From NCBI GenBank assembly GCA_024195585.1, contig SWBL01000047.1:62001-126000 (forward strand): 64,000 nucleotides of DNA, read 5' to 3'. Below are positions 45,281 to 58,878 of this stretch, piece after piece. The translations under genes and the position numbers were made by a program. Every line of letters begins with the position of its first letter. Position 1 is the stretch's first letter. Source of the stretch: Aureobasidium sp. EXF-3400 (lineage: Eukaryota > Ascomycota > Dothideomycetes > Dothideales > Saccotheciaceae). The notes beneath the pieces are model-generated. The model saw nothing but the letters and a program-made list of their open reading frames with translations. It had not been told where the DNA came from and searched no databases.

Positions 45281-46550
45281 CTTTGCTTCCTGCTAATTAG
45301 TGCTAACTTCTAGCAAGTGGATTTTGTAAAGAGCGTGGAACGTGGTATTGAATGAAACAAAGAGACTGCAAGACTTGATATACTTGGCCAGAATTCATTA
45401 CTGTCGCCGGCATATGAGAGACCATTTTCACCGTTGCCGGCAATGCGACGTATCGCACGCCGTCAATAAAGGCAGAGTGTTTCAGGAAGCACATACACTC
45501 TCATGGAGCAGATTGGGTGCAAGGCCGTTGGAAGTTGAAATAAAGACCGTTGCGATGTTCAGCCCTGTACACATCTGGCCTGGCTGTTTCCGAATTGGGC
45601 CACTTAGGACTATTATTATTATTTGTTCATCGATTATTTGGCCAGAACATTCAGAGTCGAGAACAATTTGCAGTCAATTGCGAAGGCTCTCAGTTTGATT
45701 CCTTTCTGTGTGCTAAGAAGATCGCAATCTTGTGATAAATTTTCTCTCACGGCGATGGTCAGCGATATGTTCAGCTATGAAAATGCACAGTACCTTTCTA
45801 GAAAGGGTTGGTAGCCAAAGAGAGAACGTTCTCTGAAGGTGTCTCCATGTTTGGATAGTATTGTGCATTGCAATAGCTATACCGTAACAGTCTTTAGGAC
45901 ATGGGAGATCCAGCCACCGTGCATCTCCACATCGCCTTGTCGCAAGTCAGGCAAATCTCGCCTATAAGAATAACAGGAAGAGCTGTTGTTCGATTGGTCA
46001 ATCCAGTGTTTTCTTTACAAACCCAAGTCTCAGAGCTGATTTGAACGGCCGACTTGGCGAACTCATCAGTTAGACATCCTGGAACAGCTTCACTTCGTGG
46101 GGCACGTCCTGCCAGAATTGCTCGCCAGGCATCGAGATGACACACAGATGACTCGACGTGGCTCTTTTGATGCCTGGCTACGGGCCCTTTTGTTACTGGC
46201 GAAGCCTTGAATGGAGGAGTTTCAGATCAATGACAATGCAGCCACTGGGATCGAACTTTGAAGCAAGCTTTGCTAGGAGCCAAATCTCGTGGTTCTCCTG
46301 TTCTCGGTTTCCACCGAAGTCTGAAGACAAAACAACGACTTGATCCCCCGACGGCGGCCAACACGTCGAACCGCGCGAGATTGCCACGAAGCCCTCAAAC
46401 TTGGACGTAGCGTTCAGCATTTGCATGCTTGTTTGCCCAAGACTCAAGATAGATCGCACGAGACTTGCCAATCTACTCGGTCGAGACGTTTGCTGTAAGT
46501 CGCACCACAAGAATACCACATCTCAGGGATGACACGACTTTGTGCTTCGG
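45281..46550. other. Gene-poor gap with one weak candidate gene
   Basis: This gap of 1.27 kb has two minus-strand frames, 46193-46519 (108 codons) and 45894-46145 (83 codons), which lie in series and could be exons of one small gene. Neither has a family motif I recognise. The first has a DQVVVLSS strand-like core and the second several cysteines (CLTCDKAMWRC). The order is consistent with a small gene or a decayed one, but the splice sites are not convincing. Confidence 0.35.
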
Positions 46551-47667
46551 TTAAGAGCCAATGTACCACAGTTCGACACCGAGTATTCCAAATTTCTCGC
46601 CCTCGTCGCTCAGACGTGCATTGCCGAAGGTAGGACAAGGTGAGCTGATGCCTCTGGCCAAGTTGTTGTCCAGCCATAATCCATAATGGCCATCACCACC
46701 ACCAACGCTCAAGAAGCTTTGTTGACAGAACATTGTGTAATCATTCTCGCCGGTGTAGGGGAAAGCCTTGAAACGGATCCTGTCGGGGGTCGAAGTGCCG
46801 CTTGTTGACGAGGGAGTCAAGGAAGGTTTCTTGGTGGTGGAAGCGATTGTTGTGCTGCGCTGCATGTGTGTGGTATCGGCAGACGGCGGCGGAGGCAATG
46901 ATGAGAGATCGGGCAGAGAGGGCAAACGGAAAGCGCTCCATAAGAAACATTCGCCAGTGCCGTAGTAATGTGGATGAGGCTGAGGGGGGTCGGACAGGTA
47001 TGCGCCGAAGACCTAGAGGGAAGTGTCAGTTCTGATCACAGAGGGTTTTGGACAAGTCGAGACTGACTCCTTGACTAGCATCTCTGACTACCAAGACGAA
47101 GCCGCCTCTTTTACCCCTGTATTGGTCGCTTAAGCTATACAAGCTGCCCAAAGATGTGCCGTTTTGCTCGAGTGAGTAGACCAGCTTCCATTCGTCAACA
47201 AGCTGGACTCGCGGTGGCACGAGCAGGCGAATCTCTTCTGCCAGGGCCTTTTCCAATAGACGACTGGCAAGTGGAGTGCCGTCCTTGTAGCCGACAAGAG
47301 TCAAAGGAGTCAAGGGCGGGGGTTGGAAGGGCGAGAGACGGCGTTTGGGAGCGTCGAAGAAGGCGGCAGAGGGGCCCATGGCGCCGTTGTAGTTTGCTGA
47401 CAAGGCTCTAGCGAGGGGTGTGGGAGCTTCGTCTGCGCTGAGGCGGCGGAGGAGGCCGCTGAAGGTGTAGGAGACGGGGTAAGTTATGTGTTGGAAGAAG
47501 GTGGCTTCGTTCTTGTCGCTGCCGCTGTCTTTACGAAAGGGAGCGTCTTTATTGCCAGGTGATGGGCTGGTGTCGCGGGTATCAGTGACCGAGGAGGAAG
47601 AGTCGCGTAGAGGAGGAGAGGGAGAGCGAGAACGAGTAGGTGAAGCGGGATTAGACGAATGCTGCAT
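46551..47667 (-). CDS. OXR1: TLDc-domain protein, OXR1 homologue
   Basis: Two exons: 47068-47667 and 46551-47012 (353 aa). A Ser/Pro-rich head (1-50) is followed by the TLDc domain: [18 protein letters not shown], the [22 protein letters not shown] join across the intron, GTGECFLW and [21 protein letters not shown], ending in the typical [13 protein letters not shown]. Members protect against oxidative stress and modulate V-ATPase assembly. A Ser/Thr-rich loop of about 45 residues ([10 protein letters not shown]...) is inserted inside the domain, common in filamentous fungi. It is divergent from DOP1. Confidence 0.94.
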
Positions 47668-48125
47668 GGCAGTGGAGAAGACGAAATTCTTGCCTAACTA
47701 GTCAGTTTCGTAATGTGGCAGTTGGCGAACACTGCTTTTTGTTAATTTCGTTCCCAATGTCAAGGGAAGCCGGTGACGTGACTGTCTCGACAACTGTGAC
47801 AAGACGCTCCTTTCCCCATTTGCGCCCTCGGTGCATCTTTGCGTTGCACCACCGACAGTTTCAACATTTTGTTCAAATATTTGAAATTCGTCTCGGAATA
47901 TCAATTAAAAGCCTACTCAACCAAACACGCTACCTCTTGCCAACACAATTGCCAGGAGCATGGGAGATGGTTGTTTGAAATAGCTCGGGAATAAACGAAA
48001 CGCGTACCTGAAGCAGACCCTCAAGCCACGTCTCCCCCACGCCAAGCGCGAGCTATACAGCAAGCAACCGACAAGAATAATAACACCATCCATCATCGTG
48101 TCGACTTCCATGGTCTTGGTTGGAG
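47668..48125. promoter_or_regulatory. Divergent promoter region, OXR1 and DOP1
   Basis: Both genes start outward from this gap of 458 bases. No other structure is evident. Confidence 0.5.
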
Positions 48126-51100
48126 ATGCCTTTTGAACCCGGTGATGGTCGGCGCTCCGTATCGCCCCTGAGTACGGGACGCTCCTCGCCCGCTCTCCGT
48201 GCTCCTCGCCGGGTCGAGGACGGTATGTGCGTTTGCGTGCCTCCTGTCCCCGATCCATTGTCACTGACTGCGTCTCCGACCAGCTGTCGCTCAAAAAGAC
48301 AAAACCACTCGTCGCTATGCCACTGCCATAGACCGCGCCCTGTCGTCTTTCGACAGTGCCCAGCAAGAATGGGCTGACTACATTGCCTTTCTAGCCCGCC
48401 TGCTCAAGGCCCTACACCCTCCTCCTCCCGCTCTTGAATACCTTCCTCACGCTCAGTCCGTCGCTTTGCGTCTGGCGCAATGCCTCAATCCTGCTCTACC
48501 TTCTGGTGTCCACCAAAAAGCTCTCGATGTCTATGCTACCATCTTCTCCTTCCTCCCACCTCCGTCGCTCGGCCAAACTTTACACGTATATCTGCCTGGC
48601 TTGGTTCCTGTCTTGTCCTTCGCATCTCTATCCGTACGGCCCATCTTCTACTCGGTCATCGAGCATCACATCTTGAAGCTAGACTCTGAACACATTCGTC
48701 CTGCCACAAAGTCTCTAATTTTGTCATTGCTGCCCGGCATTGAGGATGAAACAAGCGAGGACTTTGACAGAGCTTTCCGGATTCTGGACGTGCTGCGGAA
48801 AACCTCTTCTCGTGACATCGACGACAGCCCAGATGCTGAAGGAAGAGATGGCTACTTCTGGCAGTGTTTCTTCCTCGCTGTGATCACGAATCCTTCTCGT
48901 AGGCAAGGTGCTCTGGCTTTTCTGACTCGTAAGCTTCCCAATTTCACCTCATCCGAAACATCTCCGGACTCGAGCCAGGTCGAAGACCGCACACTTCCTC
49001 TGGCTGCCCAAGCTGCTATCAACCCTGAACCTGGCCTCCTCGTACGTTGTTTTGCTGCCGGTCTTCAGGACTCGCAGATTCTGGTGCAGCGTGGTTTCCT
49101 TGATCTCCTAGTTACACACTTGCCTCTACATTCGCCGGTCTTCCGCAATCATGTCCGATCCAAAGACATGGTATTGATCACTACTGCTGCCGCAAGTTGT
49201 GTTCTGAGAAGAGACATGAGTCTGAACCGTAGGTTATGGTCATGGTTCCTCGGTCCTGATCCGACAGCGTCAGAAGCTGAAGATGGTGCGCCCCTCTCGC
49301 CCACAGATTCACGTGGTAATATCTCCCAAAAGCAAGCTCTGTATTTCCAGAAGCATGGTGCGGCAGCGCTTGAGAAAAGTATCATCAATATGCTTGGCCA
49401 GCAAAGTACAAACCCAACCGTCCGTGCAAAGCCCTTCCGCATATGTCTATCCTTGATGGATCGTTGGGAAGTTGGCGGCTTGATTGTTCCAAAGATTTTA
49501 CTCCCTGCTCTCAAAAACGCGCATGAATACAGCCAGGCCAGTTCGCCAGCGCAACTTGAAGAAGTTATTCGCAGTGCAAGCCTGTTTTTCGACGGCGTTG
49601 AGAGCAGCTTGATATGGTCGCGCCTTATAAGTGTGCTTCTGTCTTCCTTTGACTTGCGACAATCTGCTGAAAAGGACTCATTGCATGGTCTCGAATTCCT
49701 CCATTTCGTCATTGATCGATTCGATGTGCGTGACGAAGAAATGCTTCTGAGGCACATTCCCAACACTCTTCTGATTCTTCTTGCCCGTCTTGCTTCTATA
49801 TTGAACGAGAAACAGGATGACTCAGAACGTTTCATGGCCCTCGTGTTGACTTTCGCGCAAAGACTGTTGCGTCTTCTACCTCCGCGTGCCTTTGAGCGAG
49901 ACGAGAAAGATGGTTCTCACCAGTCTGCTTGGCAAGCCGGGAACTGCTCCTCAGTAGCCAAATCACTAACGCAACAGTACACTAGAGATGATCTTGAGGA
50001 CAATGTCACAGACATCGACAGGCTTGATCGACGAAGAACTGCTGAATACATGCTTCAAAGTATCGTCGAAGTTCTGAGATTAGCCTTGACATCAGACGCC
50101 TTCACAAACCAGCTGGGTCTGATCACAGATTGTTTTGTTAGCATTGTTACAAAGACACCCAATTCCCAAGCATTTCGCAATGCAGACATCTACGACACAT
50201 TCAAACAGGCACTTGGCAAAGAGAGTCTGCTACAAGATTCCTCGATCGACCAATCATCGTTCTTGGTCATTAGTTCGATCATGTCAGTTATAGTCGCCAG
50301 TGTTGCTGGGAGCCAGACACCGTACTTTAGTCATGAACAGGTCATGGATCTCCAGACTAATGTTCTCAACGGTATCTGGCATCATCTATCACCGTTCAGG
50401 CCAAAGTATCATGTTGAGGCAGTAAGGCTGATATGGCAGCTGGAGAGCTTGACTAGAGCTGAGCATCAGGTTGAAGCACGATTGGCCTTACTCGTTGGTG
50501 ATCAATCTGAGGTGGATGGTCCGGAGATAGCCTCTCGATTTACGGTTCTTTGGGAGCATACCATGCAGAGTCTCAGCCCAAGATCAGAAGGCTCTGGAAG
50601 GCCTTTGTCTCGCAGGCCTAGTGTCATGCCTGTTTCGGGCGAGTTCGGCAGTGATGTCGACGCGGAGAGAGTTCTGACAAGACCATTGCTGTTGCTCTTG
50701 GATTCGCTGAACGCGGAGGGTACGGGTGCAGCTGATGTTGTCCGTTCATGGCTTCAAAGCCTGTCTAGTCTCGACAGAGTTTTCTACATCATATGTTCCA
50801 AGCTCCAAAATGACATGGACGCTTTTGCTCGCGAAGCAGGAAAGAAGGAAGCTCGGCATCGAACACGAAGAAACGCAGAGCAAAGTCTGAATGGTGTCTA
50901 CTTCTGTCTTCAACACCTGCGGAATCTCCTACGCAATCCCAATGAGCACATGTGGCTTACTCTTTCGAACCTTCAATTCAACTTTTCGAGTAAGTCTAGG
51001 CTTGGAACCTCAAAAACTGATGCCGTTGAGTTCCTGTCGAGAATGTGCCTGAAGACGCTTGCTTTGCAAGGACACATAATCCCCCAGTCTCTACAGCATG

Positions 51101-53688
51101 CATCTTTGACCATACTCCAAACACTACTCGAGTGTCCTGATTCATCTGTCTTGAAGCAGTTGGAGATCGACGATGCACTCATCAGCACGCTGAGCAAGGC
51201 CTTGGAGGGTCCAATCGGAGCGCTCCAGACTGTCTACCTCGAAACGATATCGAAAGCTCTGAGACTACGAGCGACGTCAGGCCAAAGCACGTTTGTACCG
51301 CCTCGCAGCTCACTTGGTTTTCACAGACCCTCGCTCACTATCGAAGTCCCAGAGAAGATGCCACAACCGGTGATCTCTACACCACCCCCGGAGCTCTTGG
51401 ATTGTCTGCGTACCGGTCTGTCATCACCCTCCAGCCGTCTGTTCCTCGAACATTGGGTCGAGTTCCTTGACCAAGTCTTGCCACTCTATGCAGATGCTGT
51501 CTTTGCAAATTTGTTACCACTTGTTGAGTGTATATGTAAGCAGGTCTCGGCTGCTTTCCGATATGTGAAGCATATCTCACACTCGACGCAAGACAAAATT
51601 GAGTCGGTGCCTATTTCAACGCTATCAGCACTGCTACATGGGCTCGAGCTCGTGCTCGCTCACGTTCATCGCCAGTTTCAGAGTGAAGAAATCGTTAGTC
51701 CTGTGCCGAAGTCTCCAGAGCCATCGCAAGGCTTCTTCGGTAACATCTCTGGCGTTTTTGCGCAGGACGGTCAGTACGCACCTCCAAGCAAGACTAGCCG
51801 CATAAACAGCAGACTCACCATGATATTGTCGTTCCAAGACGCTATCCGAATTTGCTTTTCGATTTGGGCATGGGCGAGCAATGAAAGTGGCCGGTCGGAC
51901 GCTACCTGTGCAGCAACTACCTCACTGAATGCCCTCAAGCTGAGAAACCGCACGAGGAAGATTCTTGAAAATCTTTTTGCTGCTGAAGAGTTGGAGTGCC
52001 TCGAAACACTAGCTTTGATATGGTCCCGACCAACCCCTTCTAATGAAGCCGAATCTGCGGCTGTTTTCGATTTACTCCTGGTCTTGGATGGATCTCGACC
52101 CAAGAATACAGTGCCAGTTATCATCAATGCCCTCTACAGTCGGACAAACATCGATGCCTTGGATATTGGGCGTAGGTCGAGCTTGACGTCTGATTTGTCC
52201 ACGGCTGAAGTGGCATCCTTCTTGCTTAGCTATTCACGGGCAATCGAAGACGATGCGACCGATGAAATATGGAGCGAGTGCATGATCTTCCTGAGAGACG
52301 TACTCTCGAACCCACTGCCTCATAGACAGATATTGCCATCTCTCCTGGAGTTCACGGTCTTGCTCGCTGAGAAGATTGACAACACCAACTTTGGTGAACT
52401 GCGTAAGATGCGCCGCGAGTTAGGTGACATCTTCCTCCGACTGCTGACCGCAACGTTCACTGCACGACCACTAGGCAACATTCTGGAGGCATCATCGTCT
52501 GGATCGCAACTTCCCAGTGGAGCTAGCGATCTGATTCATAGCCTTCTCTATGTCACACCAAAACTCTCAATAGTTTTGCAAAGCAACGACAGGGTTCAAA
52601 CTGCTGTAAACACCATATCGAGCAATGTCATGACGCCAGCCTTCCATGCAAAGGCGTTCCCTGAGAACGTCAACAAGTCCTTGTTGACGCTTTTCGAACA
52701 TGTCGCTCAGCAAGGGCCGACTTCCAAACAATGGAAGAAGGATATTGCAGATGCCTTCAACAATCCTCGACTGTTGTCATGTTCTGCAGACTTGATGCAT
52801 GATGGATGGTATCCTGTGCTGCGCAAGTGGGCGCTCGGTGACAAGGATCGTCTCCCTGAGCTTCTGTCCAAGATCACCGCTCCTTCGACAGCTGGCATTA
52901 TGTTCGGCGTCGGTGCTAATGCAGCACGCCTCGAAGCCGATCGAAGGACGCAGCTTACCCTGCGCAAGATGATGCTTCTCATGCTCGCGTGCGACCAAGA
53001 CATTCTGGTGGGTAATCTGACGCCAATTTTGGACAAACTCGTCGACCTGTGCACGGCCAATGCTTCTTCCTCGCCATCATCCACCACAAGAGCAGAAGTT
53101 TTCATGGTCTTCCGAGCAATGATACTCTCCTTTTCGCCAGTACATCTGTCTGCTGTTTGGCCCATTCTCAACGCAAATTTGCAAAAGGCCATCACTACAT
53201 GTCTACCCGGTGATCACGAACAAGACACGTACAGCAACCTCTCGCTGTTGCAAGCTTGCAAGCTCCTCGATCTGCTCACTACACTATCACCTGACGAGTT
53301 CCAGCTGCACGAGTGGCTCTACATCACCGACACTATCGATGCTGTATACCGACCTGTCGACCTCAACCCTGTTGCCTTGACCGATGAGGCGGCCGAAGCC
53401 CTAGGTATGGAGGGCTCTGAGCATCCGGCCTTCACGCCGGCTACCACGATCGGCAATTCGTCCAGCGAAGCGGGTGTCAGAAGACCGTTCTTGGGCAGGT
53501 CCGTCGTGGACGGTGCAGATACAAAGGCGATGGCTAGAGACGACTTCTTGCGCAGCGTATTGCAGCCTTTCTTCAGTCAGTTGAGCATGTATTCGTACGA
53601 AGCTACGTATAGTATGAGTGTGCCAGATGTGGAGTTGTGTAGGCGAGGTTTGCTGGAAGATATTTTGGATGAGAGCACTATGGCGTGA
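48126..53688 (+). CDS. DOP1: DOP1 (Dopey) family protein
   Basis: Two exons: 48126-48222 and 48284-53688 (1833 aa, normal for the family). The conserved N-terminus begins after a short Ser/Pro head: RRYATAIDRALSSFDSAQQEWADYIAFLARLLKAL, with ALPSGVHQKALDVYATIF and LPGLVPVLSFASLSVRP following, the Dopey N-terminal signature. The rest is a long helical repeat array, with a conserved Leu-rich end (LQACKLLDLLTTLSPDEFQLHEWLYITDTIDAVY). With Mon2 and Neo1 flippase it acts in endosome-Golgi traffic; in Aspergillus the homologue affects development. The first exon codes only 32 residues. Single large exon otherwise. Confidence 0.95.
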
Positions 53689-56483
53689 AAATAGGGTAAT
53701 GGCAGGTACAGATACATTAAATGAGAACTTTCTTACTCTTTCCACTCTTGTTATTCATGTGTGTACGATTGACGCGAAGTTATACTCTCTATTGACGCTA
53801 TCATGATACGTGTCGTCCCGAGAAATAGCACATGAGATGCAAGGAATGTGAGTCGGCGTTCGAGTGAGAATCAATCCAAGTACAAATTTACCATTCACTC
53901 CACCACCTGACCGCCAAACTCCCCAGTGTCTGTCACAGTGGTGTCCCGAACCCATAATCATCTTCTCGGGCCCATTTCATCATAAAGAAAGACCGTGTGG
54001 CTGCTCAGATAATGGATTTACTACAGAGCAGGGTCATACAATCAGCAACCAAGGCGCCTCACAAAACCGGCGGGATATCAGCAACTCCGAGTGCAAGTCG
54101 AGCAAAGTCCGGGTTAGAAACGCAACAACTCCGTCGAAAACAGGAGTTTTTTGAGGCGGCCTATCAGGGGCGACACACGACTGTTTCGATCGATGTTGTG
54201 CAGGCTAGCAGAGTTCAGGACGTCAAGGGCAAACCTGTTTATTTGACTACTGCAAGATGCTAAGGTATGATGGACCAACAGAACAAATGGTTACTTTGGT
54301 GGGATACGAGGGGAGCTCCAACTTTGCTCGATGAATCACCTCCGTGATATTATCTTGATGATCTCAAGTGGTCTAGATATCACGGTGATAGTGTGCATAT
54401 AGTCAACGTCAGAACGCGTAAGTTGCCTTTGGTTGAGACCATCGTATGTGTAGATACGATCGGGTTTAAATGTCCAGACTCGAGGTCTCTAAGAACGCGC
54501 GGCACAATCTTGCCAGTAAGCGAGTCCTGTGAACTATCAGGGGGTTCACAAGTATGCATTCTTTTTTTGCGGGCTGGATCCTTGAGCATCCTAACGTCGA
54601 TGGTCGTGGTTACTGCTCGGGATTCGGCAATACCGTGTGTTCAGGGCTGGCTTCAGGAACCGAAAGCAGTATATTGAGCGAACCTCGGCTATGATAGGCA
54701 AATAGATGCAACAGTCAGGTCATGAAATGGTTCTCTGCACTTGAGGACTTCCAGTATTGACGTTCATTGGAATTCGTTAAGCTTCGCCAGCCTCTGGAAG
54801 CAAGGGGGTTGAGGCATGTGCGAGTAATTAGTTACGGTCGGCGTTGGAACCAATGAGAAGCTGGAATGTAGCGAACAGTCGAGCATATTCGTAGCGTTTG
54901 TTGCTACCTTATCGGAGCCGAATACCGAGCGCCATCAGTCACCACCGCTCAGTGATCTGAACCATGGAAAATCGGCATTGAAAAAAAAGGTAGACACGAG
55001 GAAATTAGCTCGCGCGACTGCGCCCTGGTGATCAGATGGTGGCAGCTGAGATGAACAGAATCCTCCTCGGAGACGAATGCGACCGAGCGGAGTAAATCAG
55101 GGTCCGGTATGGCAGCCTGCTCCAGTGCTCCTTGAACCTTGGCCAAAGGAATTGTTTATTAGACGATCGTTGTCAAAAATCAATTAGAAAAACGGGTGCG
55201 GTGCGGTGCGTTCTTCGTAGACCCTTCCAAGGCCCCTGGCTGTGTGATCTGTTGATTCTCGAACACCGGGACGACGGTTTTGCGGGTGCGGATGTTCGTC
55301 ATTTTCAAAGCAACATTCACGGAAGCCGATAGGCCGGCGCCCGGACAGTATCTCGTATCAAGAGCGAGATGGCCCTCCTGCAGAAACGCGGTGGCTTGCG
55401 TTTTTGACAAGCACGCTATGGAAGGTTCCTTGGGGACTGATCGACGAAATGGAAGCTGCAACCGGACGTGGTTCAGACATCTCGACCAGCATACGTGGAT
55501 ATGAGCCCGGCGGATATGAACCCGGCGAATTTTCGCCAGTATCAAAGCATGCTTGGATTCTCGACTGTAAGCTGATATGCAACGAAGGCTCGAATGCGAC
55601 ACGCGACAACACAGAATCGAATCAGATGACTGCAACACCGCAGGTACGAACAAGGATTGACAGGACTACTCGTGCTTGGCAATGCCATGGAAGTAGAAAC
55701 AGTGCCCCACGGCTGACAAGCCAAACCATCTCCGAGCTCTGGAGGATGCTGATGAGCCACGAATATGACAAGAGACAGTTTAGTACCTGGATGTATATGA
55801 AACCTTGTTGCCTGCTGTCTTGCGAGAGGCCTGGTTGCGGCCGTTCAGTACATTGTGCAGCGGCATTCACCGGTTTCGCTACACAGGAACGCATCGAGAG
55901 ACAACAAGAAGGATTTCAACAATATTTGAGTATCGCGAACGATTGCCTCGGAAGGCCGAATGCCCTGAGATCGAAGGTGCTGCTGCACCTTTATTTCAAT
56001 GGTGACAAGCTTTGGCCATACCGTTAGCACACCGTTGCATGACTCGGCGGGTACTGCCTGCGCTTTTTCAATGCTCCCGGTCCCGATCCATCGGTCGGAT
56101 TTTGTCGTCGAGCTTGTTCCATCATGATCTCGAGTGTGACCAAGCAATCGGCGTCAATCTAAATCATGCCTCCGCGGACTGAAACAGTTTGACAATTAGT
56201 CAGGCCATACAATTTCAACAGGCGTTTACCATGTGGCCTCCAATGGGATAGCGTCATCATGTATTCCTGCCAACGCTTGACCCATCCCTCACATACATAT
56301 ATTTGATGCGTTCCCACGTCACACAGAAAGGACCTGAGTTTTATGTCAAGCTCCAACCATATCTGACCGACTGTAAATATATCTAAGAGCCGCTCCTTGG
56401 CTTGATCCGTGTCTTACTTCGACCTAACCATCACCATCCTCTCTCCACCAACACATTAACTCAGTTCTCTTCTTCTCTACACC
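53689..56483. other. Gene-poor region, no convincing gene
   Basis: This gap of 2.8 kb has many short frames but no recognised domain. The longest is a plus-strand frame of 207 codons at 55404-56027, whose last 80 codons contain a few Cys and His (CCLLSCERPGCGRSVHC) and could be a remnant. Another, at 53997-54263, encodes 88 codons with polar composition. I find no terminal repeats or integrase motifs, so the region is not shown to be a transposon. Confidence 0.45.
55404..56027 (+). CDS. Doubtful ORF, unknown
   Basis: An open frame of 207 codons in a gene-poor stretch. It contains a repeated GYEPG motif (GGYEPG, GYEPGEF) and a Cys-rich segment near residues 130-150, but no domain I know. No introns or family conservation support it. 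It may be chance, or part of a small fast-evolving gene. Kept at low confidence so that it is not lost. Confidence 0.2.
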   Translation: MTSTLWKVPWGLIDEMEAATGRGSDISTSIRGYEPGGYEPGEFSPVSKHAWILDCKLICNEGSNATRDNTESNQMTATPQVRTRIDRTTRAWQCHGSRNSAPRLTSQTISELWRMLMSHEYDKRQFSTWMYMKPCCLLSCERPGCGRSVHCAAAFTGFATQERIERQQEGFQQYLSIANDCLGRPNALRSKVLLHLYFNGDKLWPYR

Positions 56484-57535
56484 ATGCCACCATCAGCCGT
56501 CCGTAGGACATCCTCCTCGGATTCAAACGACAGCATCAGGAAACGCGTTGGCAAGGCCTGTGACAGATGTCGTCTTAAGAAGTCAAAGTGTGACGGCAGC
56601 CACCCCTGCACCAGATGCAAAGCTGATAACGCTATCTGCGTCTTCGGCGAGAGAAAGAAGTCCCACGACAAGATCTACCCCAAAGGGTTTGTGTCTCGTC
56701 TCCTACCATCTCTTACTGAAGCTAACTCGCATGAAGTTACGTAGAGATGCTCGAGCAACAACAAGCTCAACTGGTCGCTGGTCTCCAAGAAACATACCGT
56801 CGCCTCGTCGATGTTAATGTCTGGCCTGGAAAACCTCTATCTGAAGCTAGCGGACATCCTCTTACTCACGATATTCTTGCAAGACTGGATCTTCTGGAAC
56901 CCAAAAACGATGGCAGTGGAGAGCACGAACACTTTGAGGAGGACTGCCAGAAGCTTCAACAAAGACTGATCTCAGAGGGTGCTTCTTTCATCGGCAACAG
57001 AAGAAACTCCAGTGGCTATGAATCAGACCACAGTCTCCCTCGCAAGCACGCTCGCACATCCTCTCATTCAAGCATCCACAGCACACCGATACCCGCAAAT
57101 GCTGCGCCAGTCTTTGATGAGAAGTTCTCATTTCACCAGAGTGCTTCGCCATCACCCGTTTCCCACAGCCCTGTGTCTAAGCTGTCACAACTAAGATCGC
57201 CGATCAAGCCCTCACCACTGCATAATGAAGCCATCAACAACGATGAATTCCTATTACCATCCTGGCAAGAACAGTTCTCGCTTCGCGGATTGTCAGCTGC
57301 CGACCTTATGCGATCACAAGCCGCAGTGCAGGTGCCAACTTTGCAAGACAACTTCCAAGCGACAATGGCATATGGCAATGCATTCGAACCTCAACTCGAA
57401 TACGACAATATGATGCCTTTCGGCAATCCAAGCTATGCCACACCCGCACAAGGGTTTGGAGCTTTCAACACCCAAGATTGGATGAACGAGCCAATGGAAG
57501 TCGACTTCAGCAAATTCGTCCAAGTATCAACGTGA
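56484..57535 (+). CDS. Zn2Cys6 transcription factor
   Basis: Two exons: 56484-56686 and 56737-57535 (333 aa). The binuclear zinc cluster CDRCRLKKSKCDGSHPCTRCKADNAIC begins at residue 26, followed by the linker KIYPKGYVEMLEQQQAQL, which is a conserved coiled start after the cluster in one well-kept fungal group. The intron has GTTTGT donor and ATGAAG acceptor; it gives the join PKG-YVEML, which matches relatives, and a GCTAAC branch site lies at about 56721. The remainder is Ser/His/Pro-rich with acidic patches, no fungal-trans domain. It lies in a gene-poor area with no obvious target next to it. Confidence 0.9.
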
Positions 57536-58878
57536 ACTGGACGTCAGCAATGTATCTTTATTATCTTAATTACCCGCCCTTTCTGGATTAGTCACTACGT
57601 GCGGCTCAACCACAAAGGGACTTACGGCTGAGATGTCTACTATGGTGACATCTCACAGGTTACGATCAACACGTTTTTCAACATACATATGCGAGCTTTC
57701 ACGGGCGTTGGTATCTTTATTCGCTAGCAAATGGACAGGGATGGGATGTTGGGCCGCGGCGTCGGCGCACATGAGGCTTTGATCCTCGGCACAAAATTTA
57801 TCGGCGAGATGGTTGTATGATAGATGTGTAGACGATCGTTCAGATCCATATGTCACAGAATTCGATGTCATATTCACTCTGCCGGGTACTTCTGTATGCA
57901 AAACGAGTTCATTGACACGCAACGATGACCGCGTGTAGTTCAGCGGACCTATCTCCATCCCCATGCAATTATTTACAGTAGCACAATCCGACGGAGTGGC
58001 ACGCCGAACCCACAGCATATGCGAGGATTCGCAGTATTGCACTGTGTAATGTGGTGGTCGTTGAGAAATGCTGTTGTTCACAAAGTGCAGATAGCCACAT
58101 CGAGAGGGCAATCGCAATCGCAATCGAAACAATGAGCTGGCTGCGGCAGTAGCTGTCATCGACGAAAAGTCCCTCGGAGCCAGCGAAACATGGTCTTCGA
58201 CAAGGGGCGGATTTTAGCATATTGCAAAATCCGACCATGCAGATCGATGATCCATCCTTGATTCATTTTTCCTTATCGCTTTAACGGTACTTTCCCTCCA
58301 ATTACTGATCATGGGAACATCACTCATCGCCTTGACTGTGAACCGCTTTCGAGTCTCTAAGCATGATTGAAAGTTGAGTTCAGCGTCTCATCAGCTACCA
58401 AGAATTGCCTCGTATGCGTGTAGTTGTGATGCGGGCTCGTTGCCGAGTTCTGCCAATGTTCAAACAAACAAAAGTCGCCCCGTATCGCGAATGCGCCACC
58501 TTGCTGGTGAGCCACATTTCCTGATTTAAGTCCTGCAGACCAACCCCCTTGGCAGCAGTTGCGTTACTCAACAGCGTCGTCAAAGACAACCCCTCGTCCT
58601 CCAAGTCCTGTCGTTCAAACTTACAGGTACACATGGCAAATAATATCAAAGCAAGTTTTTGCATGGCATGGACGTGACGTGGAAAATTAGGCTAAACAGT
58701 GGCTCGAGTACCCCTCCACCAGCCCCCCCACCAGAGCTCACCCCGCCTAATAGCTGTCGGGCTGTGTGATGAGGCAAGAAATCTGTTTAACCGTGATTGC
58801 AAGATATTGTCCACACGTGTCGCTTTGTGTCTTTTCCTCTCTCTCACTTTCTCCTCACCTTCCCATCAACAAAGCAAA
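57536..58878. other. Intergenic, no gene seen
   Basis: This gap of 1.3 kb separates the zinc-cluster gene and the epimerase. Minus-strand frames of 168 and 89 codons (57653-58238) show no domain. A CT-rich leader precedes the epimerase start. Confidence 0.45.
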
